Shown: piece after piece, positions 1 through 9,259 of the stretch
How positions within the stretch are numbered: the stretch's first letter is position 1
How the letters are laid out: the number at the start of each line of letters is the position of its first letter
Source of the DNA: an uncultured Christensenella sp.
GTDB taxonomy: Bacteria > Bacillota > Clostridia > Christensenellales > Borkfalkiaceae
Reading direction: 5' to 3'
Assembly (NCBI GenBank): GCA_910578565.1
Contig: CAJTQF010000005.1
Coordinates: 56,731-120,730 of the forward strand
Length of the DNA: 64,000 bases
Translations under genes and position numbers: made by a program
Notes under the pieces: model-generated
What the model was told of the DNA's origin: nothing
What the model saw: the letters and a program-made list of their open reading frames with translations, nothing else
The model's database searches: none

Positions 1-536
1 CGGGGTTAAAGCGCGGCGGCGGCTGGATAATTCCGCTTGTCAATCCAGACGGGGCGCAGTACAGTCAGGGTTCGCATCCTTTATGGAAGGCTAACGCCCG
101 CGGCGTTGATTTAAACTGCAATTTTGACGCGAACTGGGGAACGGGAAGGCTTAACACCAAAATCCGCGGCGGTGAAAACTGTATCGGCGATTATCCTTTT
201 TCGGAACTGGAAACAATAGCTTTGCGCGACTTTACAAAAAAGATACGCCCTTTCGTAACGCTCAGTTTTCATACCAAGGGCGAAGAAATTTACTGGGAGT
301 ACGACGGCAGGGGGGATATCCGCGGCGCGGAGATTTTAAAGCAGGCGACGGGATACGAACCTAAAAAAATTTACGGCTCTTCCGGCGGATATAAAGACTG
401 GTGTATTAAAAAACTGTGCATACCGGCATACACCATAGAGTGCGGTTCGGACAGCCTTGAACACCCAATAACCAAATTGAAATACTTAAAAAAGTGCTTT
501 AAAGCTCTTAAAATTTTTATGGATAAATATGGCTGA
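1..536 (+). CDS. M14-family zinc carboxypeptidase, C-terminal part (5' end outside window)
   Basis: The reading frame is open from the window edge (first full codon at base 3) to the TGA at 534-536. It shows the M14 core: a VNPDG stretch, then NARGVDLNCNF (family pattern NxRxVDLNRNF), the third zinc-ligand region SFHTKGE, and IECGSDSLEHP, which supplies the likely catalytic Glu. The HxxE zinc motif and any signal or LysM region lie upstream and are not seen. Family members of this type usually cut peptidoglycan peptides (gamma-D-glutamyl-diamino acid type). Asn-Cys-Asn replaces the more common Asn-Arg-Asn in the substrate-binding motif. The last 8 bases overlap tadA, so the two are probably co-transcribed. 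Confidence 0.85.
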   Translation, partial: GLKRGGGWIIPLVNPDGAQYSQGSHPLWKANARGVDLNCNFDANWGTGRLNTKIRGGENCIGDYPFSELETIALRDFTKKIRPFVTLSFHTKGEEIYWEYDGRGDIRGAEILKQATGYEPKKIYGSSGGYKDWCIKKLCIPAYTIECGSDSLEHPITKLKYLKKCFKALKIFMDKYG

Positions 537-987
537 TAAATTTATGCAAGCCGCGCTTAAATGTGCGCGGAAAGCAATGGACGAAGGCGAAGTGCCGATA
601 GGCGCGGTAGTGGTTTGCGACGGAAAAATAATTTCGCGCGGACACAACAGGCGCACAAAAAGACAGATAGCCACAGCCCATGCGGAAATAGAAGCAATTG
701 AAAAGGCGTGCAAAAAACTGAAAAGCTGGCGAATTCCGGAGTGTGAAATTTACGTAACGCTCGAACCCTGCCCTATGTGCCTTGGCGCAATGCTCAACGC
801 GCGTATTAAAAAAGTATACTACGGCGCGCCGGAAGGAAAGGGAAGGTCGATGACGGCTCAGCTTGCCGCTTCGAACCTTGTAAATCATACCATAGAAGTT
901 GAAGGCGGCATTATGGAAAGCGAGTGCGCCGCAATTCTTTCGGAGTTTTTTTCTGGGATAAGGAAAAGCGAAAAAAACGAAAACTGA
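529..987 (+). CDS. tadA: tRNA-specific adenosine deaminase TadA
   Basis: This 152-residue protein deaminates A34 to inosine in tRNA-Arg(ACG), which lets it read several codons. The cytidine-deaminase-fold zinc site is complete: H51-A-E53, with Glu as proton shuttle, and P-C81-P-M-C84. The N-terminal segment EVPIGAVVV is also typical. The ATG at 529 lies inside the end of the upstream peptidase gene, an 8-bp overlap that suggests translational coupling. Length is normal for bacterial TadA. A free cytosine or guanine deaminase is the alternative, but the overall pattern fits TadA. Confidence 0.93.
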   Translation: MADKFMQAALKCARKAMDEGEVPIGAVVVCDGKIISRGHNRRTKRQIATAHAEIEAIEKACKKLKSWRIPECEIYVTLEPCPMCLGAMLNARIKKVYYGAPEGKGRSMTAQLAASNLVNHTIEVEGGIMESECAAILSEFFSGIRKSEKNEN

Positions 988-1024
988 AAAATACTTCCAG
1001 CGGCAAATTAAACGGCGATTTAAG

Positions 1025-1053
1025 TTGACTTTGCCGCCGCATAATAATAGAAT
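1025..1053 (+). promoter_or_regulatory. Promoter upstream of prs
   Basis: A TTGACT -35 box (1025-1030) and TAGAAT -10 box (1048-1053) are separated by 17 bp. A leader of about 80 nt follows, with a small hairpin (GAGAG/CTCTC near 1084-1100). The Shine-Dalgarno GGAGG at 1121-1125 lies 13 nt before the ATG, longer than usual. Confidence 0.7.
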
Positions 1054-1138
1054 GGTATACGGAGTGTCTAAATAAGGATCGACGAGAGGGAAAACTCTCT
1101 TTGAATACGAATGTAAAATCGGAGGAATTGAAACCCAA

Positions 1139-2086
1139 ATGATTAACCACGGTAACGAAATTAAAATCTTTACTGGTAATTCCAACAAACCCCTTGCGGA
1201 AGCTATTGCAAAGCAGCTTAACACTTCGCTCGGGCAAATGGAAGTCACGCATTTTTCAGACGGAGAAATTTACGTCCGCTACGACGAATCTATCCGCGGC
1301 AAAGACGTATTCCTTATACAGTCCACAAGCTCGCCCGTAAACACCAATCTTATGGAACTTCTCATTATGATTGACGCGGCAAAACGTGCAAGCGCGGGAA
1401 GAATTACCGCCGTAATTCCCTATTTCGGTTATGCCCGTCAGGACAGAAAGGCGCGTTCGCGCGAGCCTATTACGGCAAAGCTCGTTGCCAACCTTATAAC
1501 TTCGGCAGGCGCTGACAGGGTGCTTACAATGGATTTGCACTGTCTGCAAATTCAGGGTTTCTTCGATATTCCTTTGGACAACCTTGTTGGCGGACCCACG
1601 CTTTACAATCATTTCAAACCCAAAGTCGACGACGATTTCGTCGTCGTTTCTCCCGATATCGGTTCGGTTGCAAGGGCAAGAAAGGTCGCTGCAAGAATGG
1701 ACGCTAAAATGGCGATTATAGACAAGCGCCGTCCCAAGGCAAACGTGATGGAAGTAATGAATATCATAGGCGACGTCAAAGGTAAAAACTGCCTTATGAT
1801 TGACGATATGATAGATACGGCTGGTACTATAGTTCAGGGCGCGAAGGCGCTCAAAGACGCGGGAGCAAAAGAAATTTACGCTTGCTGTTCGCACGGCGTT
1901 TTGTCCGGTCCCGCAATAGACAGGTTAAACGCTTCTCCCATAACCGAACTTGCTATGTTGGACACCATAAACATTCCCAAAGAAAAAATGCTTCCGATAT
2001 TCAAGATGATTTCAACCGCGCCTATATTTGCGTCGGCGATAGAAAACGTTTATCTTGACAGACCTATGTCTAAAATTTATGACTGA
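1139..2086 (+). CDS. prs: Ribose-phosphate pyrophosphokinase (PRPP synthetase)
   Basis: Makes 5-phosphoribosyl-1-pyrophosphate from ribose-5-phosphate and ATP, feeding purine, pyrimidine, NAD, His and Trp synthesis. At 315 residues it has normal class I length. Visible motifs are the N-terminal FTGNSNKPLA, the regulatory-flexible-loop region YFGYARQDRKARSREPI, the metal/ATP site DLHCLQIQGFFD, and the PRPP loop DDMIDTAGT. It has its own promoter and is followed by pth after 48 bp. The prs-pth-mfd order is common in Bacillota. The ATG at 1139 is the only plausible start, although its Shine-Dalgarno sequence sits unusually far upstream. Confidence 0.97.
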   Translation: MINHGNEIKIFTGNSNKPLAEAIAKQLNTSLGQMEVTHFSDGEIYVRYDESIRGKDVFLIQSTSSPVNTNLMELLIMIDAAKRASAGRITAVIPYFGYARQDRKARSREPITAKLVANLITSAGADRVLTMDLHCLQIQGFFDIPLDNLVGGPTLYNHFKPKVDDDFVVVSPDIGSVARARKVAARMDAKMAIIDKRRPKANVMEVMNIIGDVKGKNCLMIDDMIDTAGTIVQGAKALKDAGAKEIYACCSHGVLSGPAIDRLNASPITELAMLDTINIPKEKMLPIFKMISTAPIFASAIENVYLDRPMSKIYD

Positions 2087-2092
2087 TAACAG

Positions 2093-2116
2093 ACCGCCAC
2101 AGTACGCTGTGGCGGT
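2093..2116 (+). terminator. Hairpin between prs and pth
   Basis: A perfect 10-bp stem (2093-2102 with 2107-2116) closes a 4-nt TACG loop. It is followed by TGATTTAAAA rather than a T-run, so it is probably a weak terminator or an mRNA-processing/stability hairpin. Confidence 0.5.
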
Positions 2117-2134
2117 TGATTTAAAAGGAAAAAT

Positions 2135-2698
2135 ATGAAAATTATCGTAGGCTTGGGCAATCCCGAAGAAAAGTATATGAAAACTTTTCATAATATGGGC
2201 TATATCGCCGTGGGCGACGTTGCCGCAAAATTAAACGTGAAGTTTAAAAAAAAGGAATGCGAGTCATGGGTTGCGGAAGGTAATTTAGGCGGCGAAAAGG
2301 TCATAATCGCCCGTCCTGTAACGTATATGAATTTAAGCGGCAGGGCGGTAAAACAGTTGCTTGCGAAGTATAAAGCTACTGCGGCTGACCTTGTGGTTAT
2401 TTATGACGATTACGATATACCCAAGGGCTCGGTAAGAATACGCCCTTCGGGCAGCGCGGGAACGCACAACGGTATGCGTTCAGTAATATCGGAAATAAAT
2501 ACTTCTGACTTTGTGAGAATTAGGATAGGTATCCGCGACAGCGAAGTAAACGTTCCTATTATAAATTATGTTCTTTCAGAAGTAAAAAAAGAAGATTACA
2601 GTCTTTTTGTTTCGGCGTGCGGGCGCGCTGCCGATGCGGCGATTGCACTTGCGAAAGGTGAAAAAACCGAACTCGTAATGACCGCTTACAACGGTTAA
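2135..2698 (+). CDS. pth: Peptidyl-tRNA hydrolase
   Basis: Releases peptides from prematurely dropped peptidyl-tRNAs and so recycles tRNA. At 187 residues it has the usual bacterial length. The active-site elements are visible: N9 in GLGNP, catalytic H19 in FHNMG, YMNLSG, and the DDYDIPKG segment (residues 91-98). The ATG follows an AAAAGGAAA ribosome site. It is 21 bp upstream of mfd on the same strand, an arrangement widely conserved in Bacillota. Confidence 0.97.
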   Translation: MKIIVGLGNPEEKYMKTFHNMGYIAVGDVAAKLNVKFKKKECESWVAEGNLGGEKVIIARPVTYMNLSGRAVKQLLAKYKATAADLVVIYDDYDIPKGSVRIRPSGSAGTHNGMRSVISEINTSDFVRIRIGIRDSEVNVPIINYVLSEVKKEDYSLFVSACGRAADAAIALAKGEKTELVMTAYNG

Positions 2699-2719
2699 TA
2701 TAAATATAAGGTAAGTATT

Positions 2720-5700
2720 TTGGATAATCAATTCTTTACCTACCGTAATTTAGGGGAAGATTATATCTCCCTTGGAAATGATATCCGCCTCGGAACCCCG
2801 ACGGCGGTTTTCGGCGTTTCGGAAGCGCATAAATATCTTTTGGCGTCATTGCCCGAACAGAAAATTTTGTATATCGCGCCGGACGGTGTGTCGGCGGCAA
2901 AAGCATATAAGTCCATAAGCGCCTTTTCCGGCAAGAGTTGCGCGCTCCTGAACGCCAAGGACGAAGTGATTTTGTACAAAGACGCGCTTTCAAAGGACGC
3001 GCTTTATAAAAGACTGACCGCGTTGCATTTAATGCAGACCGGCGCACAAATTGTCATTGCGGACGTTGAAAGTATAATGCAACTCTTTCCCGCTAATTTG
3101 GATAGTATCTGTTTTGAAGCGGGACGGGAATACGACTATTCGGGGCTTCCGCAAAAATTAGTGCAAATGGGTTATACGCGCGAATATTCGGTTGACAGTA
3201 AAGGTTCGTTTGCCGTACGCGGCGATATTCTCGATTTGTTCCCTATAAACAGCGATAATCCTGTCAGGATAGATTTTTTCGGCGATACCGTGGAAAAAAT
3301 CCGCCCTTACGACTCTTCAAGCGGAGAACGGCTTGAAGAAGTTAACGGTATAAGCGTCGTTGCCGCGACGGACGTGAAATTTAATGCAGAAGACGTAAGA
3401 GCGGTAAAAACCGAAATTTCGTCTTGTCTTAAAAGCAGCCCGTCCGAAGCGTTGCGCCGCGCAAGGGCGATTGCGGATGAAATTTTTATGAAGATGGACG
3501 CGGGCGCGCCGTTTGCAGGCTCGTCTTTCGTAATGCCCATTTTAAATTGCGCTTGTACGGTTTTTGATTTACTGGATAAGAATACCCTGATTATATTCGA
3601 CGAGTGCAAACTTATAAACGACGCAATGAACGGGATTTATAAAGAACATTCCCAACGTGTGCAGGAACTGAAAAAGGCGGGCGAAGCGTTCTCTTTCAGT
3701 TTGGGGCAGATGGTGAACCCTGAAACGCTTACAAGCGGATTTAAAAAATTCCGCTGTCTTGCTTTACAGACATTTACCACAAGCACTCAGTTTTTTTTGC
3801 CGTTAAAGACTTACAACTTCACTTCGTCGCCTGCGCCTTCTTATCTAAACGCTATGTCTCAGCTAATAACAGATTTAAAGAGCTGGCTTGCAAACGGATA
3901 CAGAATTTTGGCGTTTACCGGCGGTGTTCAGAGATACGAAAAACTTTCGGCGTTGCTTGCCGACGAGTATCTGCCCGTTTATCCTGTTCCCGAAAGGCTT
4001 GAAGCATTGCACGGCGTTTCCGTCACTTCCGAAGATATGCCGCACGGGCTGGTTATTCATGAAAGTAAACTCGTTATATTGGGTAGCGGCGATTTATATA
4101 CCAAAGCGGTTACAAAGCGTATAAAGAGAAAACGCGGGGATATGTTCACCGCGCCTGAAATCGGAGACTACGCCGTTCATGAAAAACACGGTATAGGCAA
4201 AATTACAGGTACGCAAAAAATTGAAACGACCGACGGAATAAAGGAGTATGTTTCCATAGAGTACAAGGGCGGCGACGTTTTGTACGTGCCCGTAGAGCAG
4301 ATGGACGTACTTTCAAAATACGTCGGCGAAACAAATCCTCCGCTTTCAAAAATTGGCGGCGCGGATTTTGACCGCATAAAAGAAAGGGTAAAGCGTTCAA
4401 TACGCGAGCTTGCTTTCGATTTGAAGCAACTTTATAAAGAGCGCGGCGAGAAAAGGGGGTTTAAGTTCCCTGAAAATTCCGTAATGATGCAGGAGTTTGA
4501 AGACGCGTTTATTTACGAAGAAACTCCCGACCAGCTTGCTTCTATCGAAGAAATAAAATCGGATATGTGTTCCGAAAAGGTTATGGACAGGTTGCTTTGC
4601 GGAGATGTAGGCTTCGGCAAAACAGAAGTTGCGCTCCGCGCGGTGTATTTATGCGTGCTCGGCGGCAGACAGGCGGCTTTGATGTGTCCTGGCACGGTTC
4701 TTTCCGAACAGCATTTCAATACCGCACTTGAAAGATTTAAAGACTTCGGCGTAAGAGTGGAAAAATTAAACCGTTTTAAAACGCCCAAACAGCAGGCGGA
4801 AACGCTGAAACGGCTTGCAAACGGGGATATTGATTTTATTGTGGGGACGCACAGGCTTTTATCGGACGACGTGAAGTTTGACAATCTCGGTCTTCTGGTT
4901 TTGGATGAAGAACAGCGTTTCGGCGTAGAACATAAGGAAAAAATCAAACATATAAAAAACGATATAGACTGTCTTACAATGACAGCCACGCCAATCCCGC
5001 GCACATTACATATGTCGCTGTCCGGCATAAGGGATATAAGTACCATAAATACCCCGCCGCAAAAAAGGCTTCCCGTCCAGACTTATGTTGTGGAAGAAAC
5101 CGAGGCGCTTATACGCGACGCCTGTATAAGAGAGTTGTCGCGCGGCGGACAGTTATTTATTCTGTACAACAGGGTTGAAACAATTTCTTCATTTGCGGGA
5201 AAAATTGCGGAAATCGTCCCCGAAGGTAAGGTGTGTTACGCGCACGGCAGAATGGAGAGAGATATGCTTGAAAACAGCGTATTCTCGTTCTACCGCGGGG
5301 AAAAGAATATTCTTGTAACTACGACTATCATAGAAAACGGCATAGACCTTCCGAACGCCAATACGATTATAGTAATAGATGCCGACAGGCTCGGAATATC
5401 GCAGTTGTATCAGCTACGCGGAAGGGTGGGGCGCGGTTCACGCCTTGCGCATGCGTATTTTACTTTTAAACCTGAAAAGGTTCTGACTTCGGACGCGGCG
5501 GAAAGGCTTAAAGCCATAATGCAGTTTACCGAACTCGGTTCGGGTTTCAAAGTTGCTATGCGTGATCTGGAAATACGCGGTGCGGGGAACGTGCTGGGTG
5601 CGGAGCAGCACGGGCATATGGATAAAGTGGGGTACGAGCTGTATTCGAAGTTGCTTAAAGAAGAGCTTACAGGCGAAAGTTCGTATTCCGCCGAGCTGGA

Positions 5701-6130
5701 AATAAAGGCTACGGCATACATTCCGGAAAGTTACGTTGAATCGAATGCGGGCAGAATGGACTGCTATAAACAGATTGCCGAAATACGTTCGGTTGAAGAT
5801 TATAAACGCGTTTGTCTTTCCATAGAAGACAATTACGGACCTATGCCCGACGAAGTATTAAACCTTTTGATTATAGCGGTGTTAAAGTCCTATGCAACAA
5901 AGTTCAACGTCAAAAAAATCTGCGTGGACGGTAAAGAGGGTTCGTTTGAACTTCCGTCGATAAACGCGCTCGGCGATAACAGACTTGCGGCTGCGCTTGA
6001 CAATTACAGGGACACAGTTAAACTCTCAATGGCTAAAGCTCCGCTTATTATTTTCAAACCGCGCCGCAGTCCGACCAAAACTATGCTTGAAATGACAAAA
6101 TTTTTGAAATTTGCAATAAGTTTTGTTTAA
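2720..6130 (+). CDS. mfd: Transcription-repair coupling factor Mfd
   Basis: A 1136-residue SF2 translocase that removes stalled RNA polymerase and recruits UvrA. The order is N-terminal UvrB-homology module, RNAP-interacting domain (GDYAVHEKHGIGKI near 480), helicase domains with Walker A GDVGFGKTE and Walker B LVLDEEQRFG, the TRG-type region after the RecG-like motifs (QLRGRVGRG), and a C-terminal regulatory domain. The TTG start follows AAGG with good spacing; no upstream ATG fits. uvrB, uvrA and uvrC occur later in the window in separate operons. Length is typical. Confidence 0.97.
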   Translation: MDNQFFTYRNLGEDYISLGNDIRLGTPTAVFGVSEAHKYLLASLPEQKILYIAPDGVSAAKAYKSISAFSGKSCALLNAKDEVILYKDALSKDALYKRLTALHLMQTGAQIVIADVESIMQLFPANLDSICFEAGREYDYSGLPQKLVQMGYTREYSVDSKGSFAVRGDILDLFPINSDNPVRIDFFGDTVEKIRPYDSSSGERLEEVNGISVVAATDVKFNAEDVRAVKTEISSCLKSSPSEALRRARAIADEIFMKMDAGAPFAGSSFVMPILNCACTVFDLLDKNTLIIFDECKLINDAMNGIYKEHSQRVQELKKAGEAFSFSLGQMVNPETLTSGFKKFRCLALQTFTTSTQFFLPLKTYNFTSSPAPSYLNAMSQLITDLKSWLANGYRILAFTGGVQRYEKLSALLADEYLPVYPVPERLEALHGVSVTSEDMPHGLVIHESKLVILGSGDLYTKAVTKRIKRKRGDMFTAPEIGDYAVHEKHGIGKITGTQKIETTDGIKEYVSIEYKGGDVLYVPVEQMDVLSKYVGETNPPLSKIGGADFDRIKERVKRSIRELAFDLKQLYKERGEKRGFKFPENSVMMQEFEDAFIYEETPDQLASIEEIKSDMCSEKVMDRLLCGDVGFGKTEVALRAVYLCVLGGRQAALMCPGTVLSEQHFNTALERFKDFGVRVEKLNRFKTPKQQAETLKRLANGDIDFIVGTHRLLSDDVKFDNLGLLVLDEEQRFGVEHKEKIKHIKNDIDCLTMTATPIPRTLHMSLSGIRDISTINTPPQKRLPVQTYVVEETEALIRDACIRELSRGGQLFILYNRVETISSFAGKIAEIVPEGKVCYAHGRMERDMLENSVFSFYRGEKNILVTTTIIENGIDLPNANTIIVIDADRLGISQLYQLRGRVGRGSRLAHAYFTFKPEKVLTSDAAERLKAIMQFTELGSGFKVAMRDLEIRGAGNVLGAEQHGHMDKVGYELYSKLLKEELTGESSYSAELEIKATAYIPESYVESNAGRMDCYKQIAEIRSVEDYKRVCLSIEDNYGPMPDEVLNLLIIAVLKSYATKFNVKKICVDGKEGSFELPSINALGDNRLAAALDNYRDTVKLSMAKAPLIIFKPRRSPTKTMLEMTKFLKFAISFV

Positions 6131-6146
6131 ATTTCGTCAAAAATAT

Positions 6147-6175
6147 TTGCTATCGCGTTCCAAATAATATATAAT
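6147..6175 (+). promoter_or_regulatory. Promoter of the PrsA-like lipoprotein gene
   Basis: TTGCTA (6147-6152), a 17-bp spacer and a perfect TATAAT (6170-6175) lie just after the mfd stop codon. They suggest expression independent of mfd. Confidence 0.65.
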
Positions 6176-6219
6176 GGTATTTGGTATTTTATCGTTACCT
6201 GACAGCAGGAGATAACATT

Positions 6220-8397
6220 ATGAAGAAAAAAACAGCGGCTGTTGCCGCACTTGCAACTTGTATCGCGCTCGGCGCAACTTTTACCGGTTGTTCGCTTGTA
6301 TCGTCCAATAACCAAAAGGATATGGAACAGGTGATAGTGGAAGTTGACGTTTCGCGCTCGGACAAGTTCCCCACCGGACTTGAAGCATACAAGGACGCAA
6401 TTACTACGACTTCGATACTTAAAAGAGATTTGGTTTCATACTTTTTGAACGTCGGATATTCGTATATTCAGAATAACTATACTTATAAAGATACGTTCAA
6501 TTTACTTGTGAACACTCTTGTCGAGAATGCGGTGCTTACACAGTACTGCACTTTAGAGCTTTTGTCGCAGAGCGACGACAGCGCCACGCTTGAAACTTTC
6601 CTTGGTTTCGAAACCGACGTTCAAAGATACGAATATCTTTTAGGCAGCGAAAACGTCGGCACTGAAAAAGTCGTTTACAGTGACGAAGTTTATCTTGCGC
6701 GCTATTCTTTATACACTTCACTTAACTCGGCAATAGACAATTACGAAAAGACTTTGATAGACGAAGACGAAGATTACAAAGGTAGCGATACGCGTACGAC
6801 GCCTGTAAACCTTAACAGCGAACAGGACGACTATTATCCCCATTCTGAAGACGGTGGGCTTGATTATTACGTGTATACCGGATATGACGGTTATCTGTTG
6901 GCTGACTGCGGTATTTATCAGGATTCCGCGCTGGAAGGCACGACCAGACTTACAAGACTGAGAGCTTACAACAGCTTTATAGATAATCTCGGTAATAATT
7001 ATCTTGTGGACGGTACCAAGGAAGACCTTACCGATATAATGAGCCTTGATTATATTCAGAAAGAATATCTCACTCAGCTTAAATCCCGCGCGGTCACAAA
7101 ATATTTCAACGACTACGAAGAGAATCTTGAAGAACAACTCAAAAACGGAGACAATGAAGCTACTTCATATATTCAATACGTTTACGACGAGCTTGTAAAG
7201 CAGCAGGAAAGAGATTATTCGAAAACTGCCGATTTTGAAACCGCGCTTGACAAAATGGCGTCCGACTCTTTTATTCTGTACAGTCCCAAAACCGACGACA
7301 GTGAAAAATTTGACGGTACAAATAGCGGGAGGTACGGTTTCGTATACAACATATTGCTTCCTTTCAACGCTCTTCAAAGCGCCGAACTTGCGGTGCAGAG
7401 CAGTATCCGTGAAGCAACGAAAGACGACGATAAATATTATTACGAAAGAAATCAAATTCTTAAAAATATAAAGACGGTAGACCAGCGCTCGGCTTGGTTT
7501 AACGGCGATAAAAAGTATGCGTTTGACGCTACCGATACGGATTTACCCGTTTATGAAAACGGCGAAAACGGCAAGTGGCTTTTCTTTGAAGACAATCTTA
7601 CCGACAGCGCCGAAGGCGGCAGATATAAAAAGTTGCAGGCTTACAGCGGAAGCTATCCTTACAACGGCAAAGTTTACGAAAATGCTGACGGCAGTTATTC
7701 CTTGCTTGGCAACAAACTTGATATCGACGGTATGCTTAAAGAATTTTCGGCATATATTAACTTTGTACTCGGCGGCGAGAAAGTAACTTTTGATAGTAAT
7801 TACACTCTCGCAGGCGGAAATACCGAAAATTATTATTCTACCGATAAATTCCATAAAACGGACGACGAAGACGAAATCGATTATTCAAATTTCGTATACG
7901 CAAGCGGTAAAGTAGATTTGGGTACTTTCAACAAGTCCGACCTTATGAAAGAAGATTCCACACAGTACAAGGCAATGAGCGCGGTTAACGAACTTCAATT
8001 TGCCTACACAACCGATACGGGTATACTTTCAAACTATATCGGTTATTCGGTTTCGGCTTACGATACTAAATATATCAAAGAGTTTGAATACGCCGCAAAA
8101 CTTGCCATAAACAAAGGAGAAGGCGGCTTTGCCGTCTGCGCGGGCGATTACGGTTGGCATCTGATTTATGTTACCTATGCGTTCGACGTTAACGGCGGAG
8201 AAGCGTATAACCCTGTCTGGACAAGAGTTTCGGAAGACGGTACGTTTGAAAATCTTTTCTTTGAAATGATTAAAAACAACAATCTTGCAAAAGTGTCTAC
8301 AACGCTGAGAAGCAGGATAATAAGCGACTTTAATAAGGATGTGTCGGTAACCAAATACCAGTCAAGGTATCAGGATTTACTCGACCTGGACGATTAA
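6220..8397 (+). CDS. Secreted lipoprotein, probable PrsA/SurA-like foldase
   Basis: The ATG at 6220 follows GGAG; an in-frame TTG at 6181 is less likely. The 725-residue product starts with a lipoprotein signal (MKKKTAAVAAL..., lipobox TFTGC), so it should be anchored outside the membrane. An early region with FLNVGYSYIQNNYTYKD and LVNTLVENAVL resembles the SurA/PrsA N-terminal helical domain. Near the C-terminus, YGWHLIYVTY resembles the last strand of a parvulin domain. A peptidyl-prolyl isomerase gene directly after mfd is common in Bacillota, which supports the call. The protein is much longer than PrsA (about 290 residues) and very acidic. The middle is not recognised, so foldase activity is inferred. 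Confidence 0.55.
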   Translation: MKKKTAAVAALATCIALGATFTGCSLVSSNNQKDMEQVIVEVDVSRSDKFPTGLEAYKDAITTTSILKRDLVSYFLNVGYSYIQNNYTYKDTFNLLVNTLVENAVLTQYCTLELLSQSDDSATLETFLGFETDVQRYEYLLGSENVGTEKVVYSDEVYLARYSLYTSLNSAIDNYEKTLIDEDEDYKGSDTRTTPVNLNSEQDDYYPHSEDGGLDYYVYTGYDGYLLADCGIYQDSALEGTTRLTRLRAYNSFIDNLGNNYLVDGTKEDLTDIMSLDYIQKEYLTQLKSRAVTKYFNDYEENLEEQLKNGDNEATSYIQYVYDELVKQQERDYSKTADFETALDKMASDSFILYSPKTDDSEKFDGTNSGRYGFVYNILLPFNALQSAELAVQSSIREATKDDDKYYYERNQILKNIKTVDQRSAWFNGDKKYAFDATDTDLPVYENGENGKWLFFEDNLTDSAEGGRYKKLQAYSGSYPYNGKVYENADGSYSLLGNKLDIDGMLKEFSAYINFVLGGEKVTFDSNYTLAGGNTENYYSTDKFHKTDDEDEIDYSNFVYASGKVDLGTFNKSDLMKEDSTQYKAMSAVNELQFAYTTDTGILSNYIGYSVSAYDTKYIKEFEYAAKLAINKGEGGFAVCAGDYGWHLIYVTYAFDVNGGEAYNPVWTRVSEDGTFENLFFEMIKNNNLAKVSTTLRSRIISDFNKDVSVTKYQSRYQDLLDLDD

Positions 8398-8400
8398 TTA

Positions 8401-9225
8401 ATGGAAATCTGGCAGGCAATTATTCTCGGTTTAGTTCAGGGTCTTACTGAATTTTTACCGGTATCGTCATCGGGACACGTGGCGTTCTTTCAGGGCGTTT
8501 TCGGAATTAACGATGATCATATTGCGCTGTTCTTTACCATAATACTTCATCTCGGCACGCTTGTCGCAGTGTGCGTTGTATTCTGGAAAGATATAATAGC
8601 ACTATTCAAAAAGCCCTTTAAAACATTGGGCTTTTTGGTTTTAGCTACCGTTCCCGCAGTAATTTCGGGTTTGCTGGTCAAGTTTTTCGACTTGGACGAA
8701 ATTCTTTTAAACCGTTCCTGTATGGGGATTGTGCTTGCTGTATTTTTCTTTGTAACCGCGTCGGTGCTGTTTATAACAGAAATGGTGGTAAAGAGAAGGC
8801 AGAACACCTTGCCGCTGTGTTTTAAAACGGTAATTCCTATGGGCGTTGCGCAGGCAATGGCGGTTCTTCCCGGTATTTCGAGAAGCGGTTCTACAATTTG
8901 CGCAGGCACACTCGCCGGATGCAGAAGCGAAGATGTTGCAAAATTTTCGTTCTTGATGAGTATACCCGTGATTTTGGGTAGTTTTGTCGTAGAACTCGGC
9001 TCAGGACTGTATAAGGGTGAAATCCAGCAATCATTTGTAGAAGGCGGGGCAACTCTCGGTTGGAGCGTTGCGCTCGGATTCATAATTTCGGCGATATCCG
9101 GACTGTTTGCGATAAAGGTAATGCTGAAAGTTATTAAAAAGGCAAACTACAAGTGGTTCAGCCTGTATCTTGTGCTTTTGTCTATTACTTGTCTGGTTTT
9201 ACATTTTACTTATTTCAACGCATAA
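8401..9225 (+). CDS. uppP: Undecaprenyl-diphosphatase UppP (BacA)
   Basis: An integral membrane enzyme that dephosphorylates undecaprenyl pyrophosphate to recycle the lipid carrier for cell-wall synthesis; overexpression gives bacitracin resistance. The 274 residues include both signature motifs: GLVQGLTEFLPVSSSGH at the N-terminus and PGISRSGSTICAG around 155. Several hydrophobic spans are evident. The ATG lies 3 bp after the stop of the lipoprotein gene, so the two are probably co-transcribed. A strong bidirectional terminator follows. Confidence 0.96.
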   Translation: MEIWQAIILGLVQGLTEFLPVSSSGHVAFFQGVFGINDDHIALFFTIILHLGTLVAVCVVFWKDIIALFKKPFKTLGFLVLATVPAVISGLLVKFFDLDEILLNRSCMGIVLAVFFFVTASVLFITEMVVKRRQNTLPLCFKTVIPMGVAQAMAVLPGISRSGSTICAGTLAGCRSEDVAKFSFLMSIPVILGSFVVELGSGLYKGEIQQSFVEGGATLGWSVALGFIISAISGLFAIKVMLKVIKKANYKWFSLYLVLLSITCLVLHFTYFNA

Positions 9226-9252
9226 AAAAGGGCGGAATTTTTCCGCCCTTTT
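9226..9252. terminator. Bidirectional terminator between uppP and the XRE gene
   Basis: A 12-bp stem (9226-9237 with 9241-9252) has a TTT loop and A/T tails on both sides. It can serve uppP (+) and the convergent regulator gene (-). Confidence 0.88.
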
Positions 9253-9259
9253 AAGTATA

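Noticed and set aside
517..1248. Long minus-strand open frame opposite tadA
   Set aside because: The plus strand encodes an intact TadA with its zinc motifs; the opposite frame has no recognisable domain and is a shadow.
7165..7455. Minus-strand open frames within the PrsA-like gene
   Set aside because: They are shadows of a gene with a clear signal peptide and continuous frame.
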